In this document: one piece after another, positions 1-5,721 of the stretch
Layout: each line of letters opens with the position of its first letter
How positions within the stretch are numbered: position 1 is the first letter of the stretch
Origin: Trueperaceae bacterium
Lineage (GTDB): Bacteria > Deinococcota > Deinococci > Deinococcales > Trueperaceae
Reading direction: 5' to 3'
Length of the DNA stretch: 7,938 nt
Assembly (NCBI GenBank): GCA_003567075.1
Contig: PXAU01000235.1
Location: 1-7,938, forward strand
Translations under genes and position numbers: made by a program
The notes under the pieces: generated by a model
What the model saw: the letters and a program-made list of their open reading frames with translations, nothing else
Told to the model about the DNA's origin: nothing
Databases searched by the model: none

Positions 1-306
1 CACCGCCCCGGCGCGGCCGTCGCGGCCGTCCATGAGGCAGGCGTCGCACTCGACCGTGCCGGCCCGCGTGAGCGCGCTGCCGATCCCGGCGTTGAAGGCC
101 TCGGGGTTCGCCTCCATGGCCTCGACCGCCGCCACCACCGCCGCCAGGGCGCGGCCGTCGCCCGCGTTCACGCCTCCCGGATCGGGGGCCGCGGCCGTCA
201 GCGCCGCCCAGCCGGCCTCCAGGGCCGCGCGCAGGCCGTGGCGGTAGGCGGGCGCGCGCTCGTCGTCGATGCGGCCGGCGCCGCCGTGGAGGATCAGGGT
301 CGCCAT
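1..306 (-). CDS. Plant-type L-asparaginase / isoaspartyl peptidase, N-terminal fragment
   Basis: The minus strand from ATG at 306 is open to the window edge, giving 102 codons of the N-terminal half of a type-2 (Ntn-hydrolase) asparaginase/beta-aspartyl peptidase. Visible family blocks are the opening LILHGGAGRI, AYRHGLRAALEAG, AVVAAVEAMEANPEAFNAG, then IGSALTRAGTVECDACLMDG and RAGAV, matching the usual NAGxGSxLTxxGxxExDAxxMDG signature. These enzymes hydrolyse asparagine or isoaspartyl dipeptides in the cytoplasm after autocleavage before a catalytic Thr. That Thr normally lies near residue 180, so it is outside the window. The usual Arg after NAG is Ile here. The start has no Shine-Dalgarno but does have a TAGGCT box 7 nt upstream. 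The gene is divergent from mreD and probably functionally unrelated to it. Family confidence is high; substrate preference cannot be judged. Confidence 0.88.
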   Translation of the reverse strand, partial: MATLILHGGAGRIDDERAPAYRHGLRAALEAGWAALTAAAPDPGGVNAGDGRALAAVVAAVEAMEANPEAFNAGIGSALTRAGTVECDACLMDGRDGRAGAV

Positions 307-313
307 GCGGCCC

Positions 314-319
314 AGCCTA
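314..319 (-). promoter_or_regulatory. Putative leaderless -10 box for the asparaginase gene
   Basis: Read on the minus strand this is TAGGCT (TANNNT), ending 7 nt before the ATG at 306, with no ribosome binding site between. This spacing puts transcription initiation at or next to the start codon, as in Deinococcus leaderless mRNAs. No convincing -35 hexamer is visible about 17 bp upstream. A hexamer this degenerate can occur by chance. Confidence 0.4.
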
Positions 320-345
320 TCGCCCGGCACCCCGCGGCGCCTCGG

Positions 346-351
346 TACACT
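346..351 (+). promoter_or_regulatory. Putative leaderless -10 box for mreD
   Basis: TACACT ends 6 nt before the GTG at 358, and no Shine-Dalgarno lies between. This is the spacing expected of a leaderless transcript starting at the GTG, and would serve the whole mreD-PBP2-minC-nagA unit. No -35 hexamer is recognisable about 17 bp upstream (around 323-328). Its partner box on the other strand lies 26 bp away, so the 51-bp gap would hold two back-to-back promoters. Confidence 0.45.
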
Positions 352-357
352 GGGCGC

Positions 358-849
358 GTGCGTCTGGTGCTGTTCTACCTGCTCCTCGTGCTCGGCCAAG
401 GGTTCCTAGGGGCCTTGCTGGCTCCGCTGCCGCCGCCGGACCTGTTCCTGATCGCGGTGCTCACGCTGCTCTATCGACTGCCCGGCTGGCAGCTGGTGCT
501 GGTCGGGTACGGCTTCGGCCTGCTGCAGGACGTGATCGGCCACGGCGTGCTGGGTGTGCACGCGCTGGGCTTGGCGGCCGCGGCGCTGGTGGCCACCACC
601 GTGCGGGCGCAGCTCTCGCAGCAGGGGTTCCTCGAGCGCTCGCTGGCGGTGCTGGCCGCGGTGGCGGGCAAGTGGGCGGTGATGCTGGTGCTGCTGCTGT
701 GGCTCTCCGGTGACGCCACGCACCTCCCGGCCGCGACGGCCGTAGCGGCCCTCGACGCGGCCTTCACGGTGGTGGCGGCGATGGCGTTGCTCCCCTGGGG
801 CTTCGCGCTCCTCGCACGCACGCGTGCGCTGCAGAGGGAGCTGCTGTGA
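358..849 (+). CDS. mreD: Rod shape-determining protein MreD
   Basis: A 163-residue integral membrane protein from GTG 358, typical MreD length. About five hydrophobic segments are seen, beginning with LVLFYLLLVLGQGFLGALLA at residues 3-22 and ending near ALLPWGFALLA. The family hallmark is in the middle: PPPDLFLIAVL, then GYGFGLLQDVIGHGVLGVHALGLAA, equivalent to the usual GxxxGLLxDxxxGxxLGxxAL. MreD is a cytoplasmic-membrane part of the elongasome that acts with MreC, RodA and PBP2 in side-wall peptidoglycan synthesis. The frame extends upstream to 238, but that would overlap the divergent asparaginase gene and add a non-hydrophobic tail. GTG 358 starts just before the first membrane segment and has a -10 box at leaderless spacing. 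Its stop overlaps the PBP2 start by 4 bp. The usual upstream neighbour mreC is absent. Confidence 0.88.
   Translation: MRLVLFYLLLVLGQGFLGALLAPLPPPDLFLIAVLTLLYRLPGWQLVLVGYGFGLLQDVIGHGVLGVHALGLAAAALVATTVRAQLSQQGFLERSLAVLAAVAGKWAVMLVLLLWLSGDATHLPAATAVAALDAAFTVVAAMALLPWGFALLARTRALQRELL
835..840 (+). promoter_or_regulatory. Shine-Dalgarno for PBP2
   Basis: AGGGAG lies 5 nt before GTG 846 and within the end of mreD. It supports the GTG that overlaps the mreD stop codon (GTGA) as the true start of the PBP2 gene. Confidence 0.6.
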
Positions 850-2792
850 GACGTTCGGGCGGCGGTCGGTTGGGCGGCCTGGGGGCGCGCCGCAAGGGCG
901 ACGAGCCGCGCCGCCGGCGGCCCTTCATCGGCCGGCGCGCGCCCAAGGAGTTCGTGCCCGGCAGCCGCAAGCCCGAGGAGGACCCGCAGGCCGGGATCCT
1001 GCCGCGGGTGCGCTTGCTGCTGGCGATCACGCTGTCGGTGATGGTGATCTTCACCGGCCGGCTGATGTACCTGCAGATCGCCATGGCGGACGAGTACCGC
1101 GAGCGGAGCGAGGCCAACTTCACCCAGGAGCGCCGCATCACGCCCCTGCGCGGCCGCATCCTGGCGCGCGACGGTACCGTCCTCGCCGACAACCGCGTCG
1201 CCTACGACCTCATGTACTGGGGCGGCGACATCGACGGGTGGGAGCGCTTGCAGGCCTTCTTGGGGCTCGAGGGCGCGCCCCGCCCGCCCGATCCTGCCCG
1301 CCTCGACGAACGCCTCAACGGCGCCGTGCTGGCCTGGAACATCCCCGACGTGCTGGTGCCGGCGGTCGAGGAGCGCATCGCCGGGCAAGCCAACCTCTAC
1401 CTGCGTGAGCGCATCGAGCGGACCTACCCGACCAACCTGGCGGCGCAGGTCGTGGGGTACACCTCGCAGGCCGATCCCGAGCGCAACCCCGGCTACGGCG
1501 TCGACGACCTGGCCGGCGTGATGGGGATCGAGGCGACCTGGGAACGCGCGCTGTATGGCGAGGCGGGCCTGCGGCTGGTCCAGATCGACCCGCGCGGCGT
1601 GCCGCTTCGCTCCACCGTGCTGGAGCCGGCCACACCGGGCCAAGACGTGGTGCTCACGATCGATCCCACCACCCAGCGCCTGGCCGAGGACGTACTGGCG
1701 GGCGCGCTGGGCTACGTGAACGCCGACCGCCAGGCCAACGGGCGGCCCGCGGAGAGCCTCGTGCACGGTGCGCTGGTGGCCTTCGACCCGCGCAGCGGCG
1801 AGGTCCTGGCCATGGCCTCGGCGCCGACGTTCGACCAGAACGTGTTCGCGAAGCGCCCCATCGACCCCGAGGCGGTCGGCCGTTACCTCAGCGACGCCCA
1901 GTCCAAGCCGCTCCAGAACCGAGCGGTGGAGGCCTACGCTCCGGCGTCGACGTTCAAGATGGTGACCTCCATGGCGCTGCTCGACGGGGGCTGGATCTCT
2001 TCTTCGTCGCGCTTCTCGTGCTCGGCGCGCTACCTTTTGGGCGGCATCACGTTCCACAACTGGGCCACGTACGACAAGGGCATGTATGACGTCCGCCACG
2101 CCATCGCCGACTCCTGCAACACCTTCTACTGGCACGCCGTCGCCACCACCCCGAACGCCACGCGTGGGTGGGGCCCCTTCATCGAGCAGGCGGTGGCCTT
2201 GGCGCGCGAGTTCGGGTTCGGCGCGCCGCTCGGCGTGGGCGTGCGCGAGGAGAAGGCCGGCCGCATCCCCGATCAAGCCTGGGTGCGGGCGCAGCCGCAG
2301 TACGAACACGGCTGGCTGCCGGGCTTCACCATGAACAGCGTGATCGGGCAGGGCGACGTGCTGGCCACGCCCGTGCAGGTGGCGCAGCTGATCCAGACGC
2401 TGGCGCTCGGCGGCCAGCTGGTGGGTCTGCACCTGGTGCAGCGCATCGGCGACGAGCTGCACCAAGCCGCAGTCCGACAGATCGAGGGGCGTCATTGGCG
2501 CACCCTCCAGGAAGGCATGCGCATGATGTTCACCGACTATCCCTCGCGCAACGTCATGGGACCGGGCGTGTTCCCGGTCGAGGTGGCAGGCAAGACGGGC
2601 ACCGCCCAGACCGCCCGCGGCGAGCACTACACCCACGCCTGGTTCATGGGCTACGCGCCCATGCACGACCCGCAGATCGGTATCGCCCTGTTCGTGGAGC
2701 ACGGCGGCTCCAGCTCGCGCGTGGCGGTGCCGCTGGCACGCGACTTCTTCGCCGGTTACTACGGCGTCGAGACCGTGGAGGCGGCGCGATGA
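846..2792 (+). CDS. mrdA: Penicillin-binding protein 2 (elongasome D,D-transpeptidase)
   Basis: A 648-residue class B penicillin-binding protein that cross-links peptidoglycan during elongation, anchored in the membrane with its catalytic domain outside. Order: a basic cytoplasmic tail (1-54, with a RRRR run), one membrane anchor at about 55-76, the dimerisation/pedestal domain starting LRGRILARDGTVLADN (101-116), then the transpeptidase domain. All three active-site motifs are present: SxxK as S368-TF-K371 (in PASTFKMV), SxN as S423-C-N425, and KTG at 583-585 followed by Thr. SCNTF is typical of the PBP2 rather than the FtsI type. Length is normal for PBP2 (about 600-650). GTG 846 overlaps the mreD stop as GTGA and has an AGGGAG; the 3' end overlaps minC as ATGA, implying translational coupling. 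The tail is longer and more basic than in many homologues, so a slightly later start is possible. Confidence 0.93.
   Translation: MRRSGGGRLGGLGARRKGDEPRRRRPFIGRRAPKEFVPGSRKPEEDPQAGILPRVRLLLAITLSVMVIFTGRLMYLQIAMADEYRERSEANFTQERRITPLRGRILARDGTVLADNRVAYDLMYWGGDIDGWERLQAFLGLEGAPRPPDPARLDERLNGAVLAWNIPDVLVPAVEERIAGQANLYLRERIERTYPTNLAAQVVGYTSQADPERNPGYGVDDLAGVMGIEATWERALYGEAGLRLVQIDPRGVPLRSTVLEPATPGQDVVLTIDPTTQRLAEDVLAGALGYVNADRQANGRPAESLVHGALVAFDPRSGEVLAMASAPTFDQNVFAKRPIDPEAVGRYLSDAQSKPLQNRAVEAYAPASTFKMVTSMALLDGGWISSSSRFSCSARYLLGGITFHNWATYDKGMYDVRHAIADSCNTFYWHAVATTPNATRGWGPFIEQAVALAREFGFGAPLGVGVREEKAGRIPDQAWVRAQPQYEHGWLPGFTMNSVIGQGDVLATPVQVAQLIQTLALGGQLVGLHLVQRIGDELHQAAVRQIEGRHWRTLQEGMRMMFTDYPSRNVMGPGVFPVEVAGKTGTAQTARGEHYTHAWFMGYAPMHDPQIGIALFVEHGGSSSRVAVPLARDFFAGYYGVETVEAAR
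2777..2781 (+). promoter_or_regulatory. Shine-Dalgarno for minC
   Basis: GGAGG lies 7 nt before ATG 2789, inside the last codons of PBP2. It fixes the minC start at the ATGA overlap. Confidence 0.65.
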
Positions 2793-3355
2793 AGGCGCGC
2801 GGCGTCCGCGGCGGCGTGATGCTCTCGCTGAGTCCGGAGGACACGCTCGAGTCGTGCCAGGAGACGCTGGCCGAGCACGCCGAACTGCTCGCCGGCGACG
2901 TGGTGCTCGAAGTGGCCGGCAAGGTGCCCTTCGAGCTGCTCGCGGCGGTGGTGGCGAAGGTCGAGCTGGCCGGGGGCACGGTGCGGGACGTGCGGCCACC
3001 GACCGCGGTGATGCAGGCCGGCAGCGAGACGGTGATCCAGCCGCGCACGGTCCGCTCCGGCAGCCGGATCGTCTCGGGCGGTTCGCTGGTGGTGCTCGGC
3101 GACGTCAACGCCGGCGCCGAGCTGGTCGCCGAGGGCGACGTGATCGTGACCGGGTTGTTGCGCGGCGTGGCGCACGCCGGCGCCAGCGGTAACGAGGGCG
3201 CGATCATCTACGCCGAGCGGATCCTGGCACCGCAACTCCGCATCGCCGGCGCGTTGGCGCAGGGTGATCCGAACGCGGCGGACGCCGCCGGGTCGCGGCA
3301 CGAGGTGGCGGTGCTCGAGGGCGGCGCGATCGTCGTGCGGCCGTGGTCGGCGTGA
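2789..3355 (+). CDS. minC: Septum site-determining protein MinC
   Basis: A 188-residue MinC, shorter than the 231 residues of E. coli. The N-terminal FtsZ-inhibitory domain spans about 1-72 (MKARGVRGGVML start, DVVLEVAGKVPFELLAA core). A short Pro-containing linker leads to the C-terminal right-handed beta-helix domain at about 84-170. That domain carries TVRSGSRIVSGGSLVVLGDV, then GAELVAEGDVIVTGLLRGVAHAGASGNEGAIIYA and QLRIAG, the conserved MinC_C pattern. MinC is a cytosolic inhibitor of FtsZ polymerisation, recruited to the membrane by MinD to keep division away from the poles. The MinD-contact motif RSGQ of E. coli reads R89-S90-G91-S92, with the final Gln replaced by Ser. The ATG overlaps the PBP2 stop and has a GGAGG. 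The usual next gene, minD, is not here; nagA follows. Confidence 0.93.
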   Translation: MKARGVRGGVMLSLSPEDTLESCQETLAEHAELLAGDVVLEVAGKVPFELLAAVVAKVELAGGTVRDVRPPTAVMQAGSETVIQPRTVRSGSRIVSGGSLVVLGDVNAGAELVAEGDVIVTGLLRGVAHAGASGNEGAIIYAERILAPQLRIAGALAQGDPNAADAAGSRHEVAVLEGGAIVVRPWSA

Positions 3356-3362
3356 TGCTGGC

Positions 3363-3398
3363 GCGGCGGCGCTCGCGAGCGCGGCGGCGCTCGTGAGC
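3363..3398 (+). repeat. 18-bp tandem duplication at the minC/nagA junction
   Basis: Two adjacent 18-bp copies (3363-3380 and 3381-3398) of GCGGCGGCGCTCGCGAGC are 17/18 identical. The single difference is C to T at position 14 of copy 2 (base 3394). That change creates both the TGA that ends a 13-codon frame opened by ATG 3355 and the GTG (3393) used here as the nagA start. Confidence 0.75.
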
Positions 3399-4649
3399 GG
3401 AGGGGGCGGCGACGCCGGGCGCGGCGACGCCGGGCGCGGCGACGCCGGGCTGCCCGAGCGCAGCCTCGAGGGGTTGCTGCTGACGCCCGAGGGGCTGCGC
3501 CGCGGCCGGCTGCGCTTCGACACGCGGGTGCGGGCGCTGGAGCTGGACCCCAGGCTGACGACCGGTGCTGCGCTGGCGCCGGACGCCGCGCTGGCGCCGG
3601 GTGCCGCGGAGGCGCCGGAGGGCGCGAGCCTGCCGCTGATCACACCGGGGTTCATCGACCAGCACGTGCACGGCGGTGGTGGCGGCGACGCCATGGACGG
3701 CGCCGAGGGCGTCCGCGCGCTGGCGCGTCACCACCTCCGGCACGGCACCACCGCCTTGCTGGCGACCACCCTCACCGCGCCGTGGGAGGCGGTGCTCGCT
3801 GCGCTGCGCGCCGTGGCGGCCGTCGCCGGGTCGCCGGCGGAGGGCGAGGCGGTGGTGCTCGGCGCGCACTTGGAGGGGCCGTTCGTGAGCGCCGAGCGCC
3901 TCGGGGCGCAGCCTCCGTTCGCGCTCGATCCCACGCCCGAGCGCGTGGCCGAGGTGCTGTCGCTTGGCATCGTGCGCCTGGCCACGGTGGCACCCGAACT
4001 GGTGGGCGCGCTGGACGCAGTTCCGGCCTGGACGCGCGCTGGCGTGCGGCTCAACGTCGGGCACACGGTGGCCGACGCTGGCACCGTCGAGCGCTTCCTG
4101 GCGGCGGTGCGGGCCGCGGGCGGTCGCGCCGGCGCGACGCACCTGTTCAACGCCATGGGCGGCCTCGAGGGCCGCGTGCCGGGACCGGTGGGCGCCTTGC
4201 TGGGCGACGCCGAGGCCGCCATCGAGCTGATCTGCGACGGGCACCACGTGGCGCCGGCCGCCGTGCGCACCGCCTGGCGCGCCGCCGGCGAGCGCCTTGT
4301 GCTCATCACCGACGCCATCCGCGCCAGCGGCATGCGGAGCGGCACCACGGAGTTGGGGGGTCGCACGGTCACCGTCGAGGACGGCGCTGCTCGGCTGGTC
4401 GACGGCACCCTGGCGGGGAGCATGCTCACCATGGACGCCGCGGTGCGCGGCGCGGTGGCGGCCGGGGTGCCGCTCGAGGCGGCGCTGTTCGCCGCCACGA
4501 CCGCGCCGGCGCGCTACCTGGGGTTGGCAGAGCGTGGCGCGCTCGTCGCCGGCGCGCGCGCCGACCTGGTGGTGTTGGGCCCCGACCTGCGAGTGCGGGC
4601 CGTCTACCTGACTGGCCGACCGGTCGACCTCGGCGACGCGGCCGCGTAG
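3393..4649 (+). CDS. nagA: N-acetylglucosamine-6-phosphate deacetylase NagA
   Basis: A 418-residue amidohydrolase that deacetylates GlcNAc-6-P to GlcN-6-P plus acetate in the cytoplasm. Motifs in order: PGFIDQHVHGGGG with metal-site H91 and H93; HGTTALLATTLT; AHLEGPF with metal ligand E161; VGHT with H224; THLFNAMGG with H250; CDGHHV; LITDA with catalytic D307; and DGTLAGSMLTMDAAV. Spacing matches E. coli NagA (H59, H61, E131, H195, H216, D273) shifted by about 30 residues, so the catalytic set is intact and the N-terminus is longer. The excess is low-complexity repeats (residues 7-19 and 59-76). The start is uncertain: GTG 3393 has no Shine-Dalgarno, but recognisable homology begins only near LEGLLLTPEG (about residues 25-34). 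It is last in the mreD-PBP2-minC unit and converges on the kinase gene, its likely pathway partner. Confidence 0.92.
   Translation: MSGGGGDAGRGDAGRGDAGLPERSLEGLLLTPEGLRRGRLRFDTRVRALELDPRLTTGAALAPDAALAPGAAEAPEGASLPLITPGFIDQHVHGGGGGDAMDGAEGVRALARHHLRHGTTALLATTLTAPWEAVLAALRAVAAVAGSPAEGEAVVLGAHLEGPFVSAERLGAQPPFALDPTPERVAEVLSLGIVRLATVAPELVGALDAVPAWTRAGVRLNVGHTVADAGTVERFLAAVRAAGGRAGATHLFNAMGGLEGRVPGPVGALLGDAEAAIELICDGHHVAPAAVRTAWRAAGERLVLITDAIRASGMRSGTTELGGRTVTVEDGAARLVDGTLAGSMLTMDAAVRGAVAAGVPLEAALFAATTAPARYLGLAERGALVAGARADLVVLGPDLRVRAVYLTGRPVDLGDAAA
3408..3450 (+). repeat. 15-bp in-frame tandem repeat in nagA (DAGRG)
   Basis: The unit GGCGACGCCGGGCGC occurs at 3408-3422 and 3423-3437, then partially (13 bp) at 3438-3450, all copies identical. 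It encodes DAGRG-DAGRG-DAG at residues 7-19 of nagA, ahead of the conserved domain. Perfect identity suggests a recent replication-slippage expansion. Confidence 0.85.
3567..3620 (+). repeat. 18-bp in-frame tandem repeat in nagA (AALAPx)
   Basis: Three diverged 18-bp units (3567-3584, 3585-3602, 3603-3620) encode AALAPD, AALAPG and AAEAPE at nagA residues 59-76. They lie immediately before the conserved strand that leads into PGFIDQHVH. The reading frame is kept throughout. Confidence 0.75.
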
Positions 4650-4671
4650 CCACACGCGCCTGAGCGCCGCG

Positions 4672-5721
4672 TCAGCGTGCGCCGGCCAGCGCGTTCGCGC
4701 GGGCCAGTCGCCAGGCGCCCGCGACAGGCGGGCCTAATGGAGCGCGCAGCGCCGCTGCGAGCGGCGCCGGCAGCAGCGACCGCAGGTCTGCCTCGAGCGC
4801 CATCGCCACGCCGCCCGCAAGCGCCACCGCGGCCGGATCGCGCTCGCACCCGGCGGCCGCCGTGACGATCAGCTCTGCGAGATAGGCGGCGGCGCGGCCG
4901 CGCAGCGCCGCGGCCACGGGGTCGACGTCGCTGCCGTCCGAAGCGTCCGAGGCGCTCGCGACGAGCGGTGCGAGCGTGGCGAAGTCGGCTGGCGTGGCGT
5001 CGCGGGCGCGACCGACGAGGGCTTCGGGGGTGGCCCCCCAGGCAGCCTGCACCGAGGTCGCCAGCGAGCCCGGCGGATCGCGCCCGTCGAGCGCGCGCAA
5101 GGCCGCCCGCACCGCCTCGATGCCGAGCCAGGCGCCGCTGCCCTCGTCGCCGACGCGCGAGCCCCAGCCGCCGACGCGGCGGCGCCGGCCGTCGTCGCAC
5201 AGCGCCACCGCCACGCAGCCGGTGCCCGAGACCAGCAGCACCCGGCCGCCCGGCCCCACCAGGTCGACCGGCAGCGCCCCCTCGAGCGCGACCCACGGGT
5301 CGCCCACCAGCGTCAAGCGCTCGCGTGCGAGGCCGCCGTCGACCAGCGAGGCGATCAGCGGCTCGCGCTCCTGGCTGGTCTCGACGCCGGCGACGCCCAC
5401 GCACACGTGGGCGAGGGATACCTCGCCCGGCGGCGCACCGGCGGCGCGCCAGGCCTCGTCGATCACCGCCAGGATGGCGGCCGCGGCGCGCTCGACGCCG
5501 ACCCCGTAGGGGTTGCAGGCCTCGTCGCGCTTGGCGGCGCCGGCGGGCGCTTGGAGCGGGTCGTGCTCGGCGGGCGCCACCCAGGCGCGGCCGCGGGTAC
5601 CGCCGCCGTCGACGCCGACGACCCAGACGGTGTCGCGGGTACGGCCGCCGTCGTCGCCGTCCACCCGGCCGTCGGCGTCGGTCATCGAGCCGTCGCCGCT
5701 CATCGAGCCGGTGCCGCTCAC
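4672..5721 (-). CDS. BadF/BadG-family amino-sugar kinase (probable N-acetylglucosamine kinase)
   Basis: A 349-residue ASKHA-fold kinase from GTG 5721. The phosphate-1 loop is GVDGGGTRG with D38; CVGVAGV lies near 107-113; VGDPWVALEGA places the likely catalytic Asp at D141; the phosphate-2 loop is SGTG (165-168); GGWGSRVGDEGSGAWLG (184-200) and VALAGGVAM complete the BadF/BcrA/BcrD N-acetylglucosamine kinase pattern. It should phosphorylate GlcNAc at O6 with ATP in the cytoplasm. Family members include glucosamine-specific kinases and MurNAc/GlcNAc kinases (MurK of Clostridium acetobutylicum), so the exact sugar is open. Its neighbours nagZ and nagA favour GlcNAc. GTG 5721 overlaps the nagZ stop as GTGA and has AGGAGG 4 nt away; ATG 5703 and ATG 5685 are weaker alternatives. 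About 33 non-conserved Gly/Asp/Ser-rich residues precede the fold, built partly from duplications. Confidence 0.85.
   Translation of the reverse strand: MSGTGSMSGDGSMTDADGRVDGDDGGRTRDTVWVVGVDGGGTRGRAWVAPAEHDPLQAPAGAAKRDEACNPYGVGVERAAAAILAVIDEAWRAAGAPPGEVSLAHVCVGVAGVETSQEREPLIASLVDGGLARERLTLVGDPWVALEGALPVDLVGPGGRVLLVSGTGCVAVALCDDGRRRRVGGWGSRVGDEGSGAWLGIEAVRAALRALDGRDPPGSLATSVQAAWGATPEALVGRARDATPADFATLAPLVASASDASDGSDVDPVAAALRGRAAAYLAELIVTAAAGCERDPAAVALAGGVAMALEADLRSLLPAPLAAALRAPLGPPVAGAWRLARANALAGAR
5593..5676 (-). repeat. 42-bp tandem duplication covering the kinase phosphate loop
   Basis: Two adjacent 42-bp periods (5593-5634 and 5635-5676) share about 33 of 42 bases by hand count, with 23 of 25 identical between 5593-5617 and 5635-5659. 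In protein, residues 20-30 (VDGDDGGRTRD) align with residues 34-44 (VVGVDGGGTRG), 7 of 11 identical. The second of these is the real phosphate-1 loop. Confidence 0.65.
5686..5721 (-). repeat. 18-bp tandem duplication of the kinase start codon
   Basis: On the minus strand, GTGAGCGGCACCGGCTCG (5721-5704) is followed by ATGAGCGGCGACGGCTCG (5703-5686), 15/18 identical. A more diverged unit beginning ATG starts at 5685. Each unit begins with an in-frame start codon, giving GTG, ATG and ATG at 18-bp steps. Confidence 0.7.

Noticed and set aside
238..357. An upstream extension of mreD to 238
   Set aside because: It would overlap the divergent asparaginase gene, adds a non-hydrophobic tail not seen in MreD, and ignores the -10 box just before GTG 358.
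471..2999. An 842-codon open frame on the minus strand across mreD, PBP2 and minC
   Set aside because: It is an Arg/His/Gly/Ala-rich shadow in GC-rich DNA, with no recognisable domain, and lies opposite three genes with intact family motifs.
3264..3392. A nagA start at GTG 3264 inside minC
   Set aside because: It adds 43 Arg-rich residues read out of frame through the end of minC, with no Shine-Dalgarno and no NagA homology.
3408..3450. Short repeats as a CRISPR or protein-binding iteron array
   Set aside because: The units abut without spacers, keep the reading frame of nagA, and are GC-rich codon repeats, which fits replication slippage.
3204..4655. A 483-codon minus-strand frame opposite nagA
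   Set aside because: Its composition is biased (His/Arg/Gly/Ala) and it has no motifs. Its repeated GVAAP segment is just the nagA tandem repeat read backward.
4653..4679. An imperfect hairpin at the convergent gene ends (CACG/CGTG and CTGA/TCAG arms)
   Set aside because: It has two 4-bp stems split by a 3-nt bulge, an 8-nt loop and no T-run on either strand, which is too weak to call a terminator.
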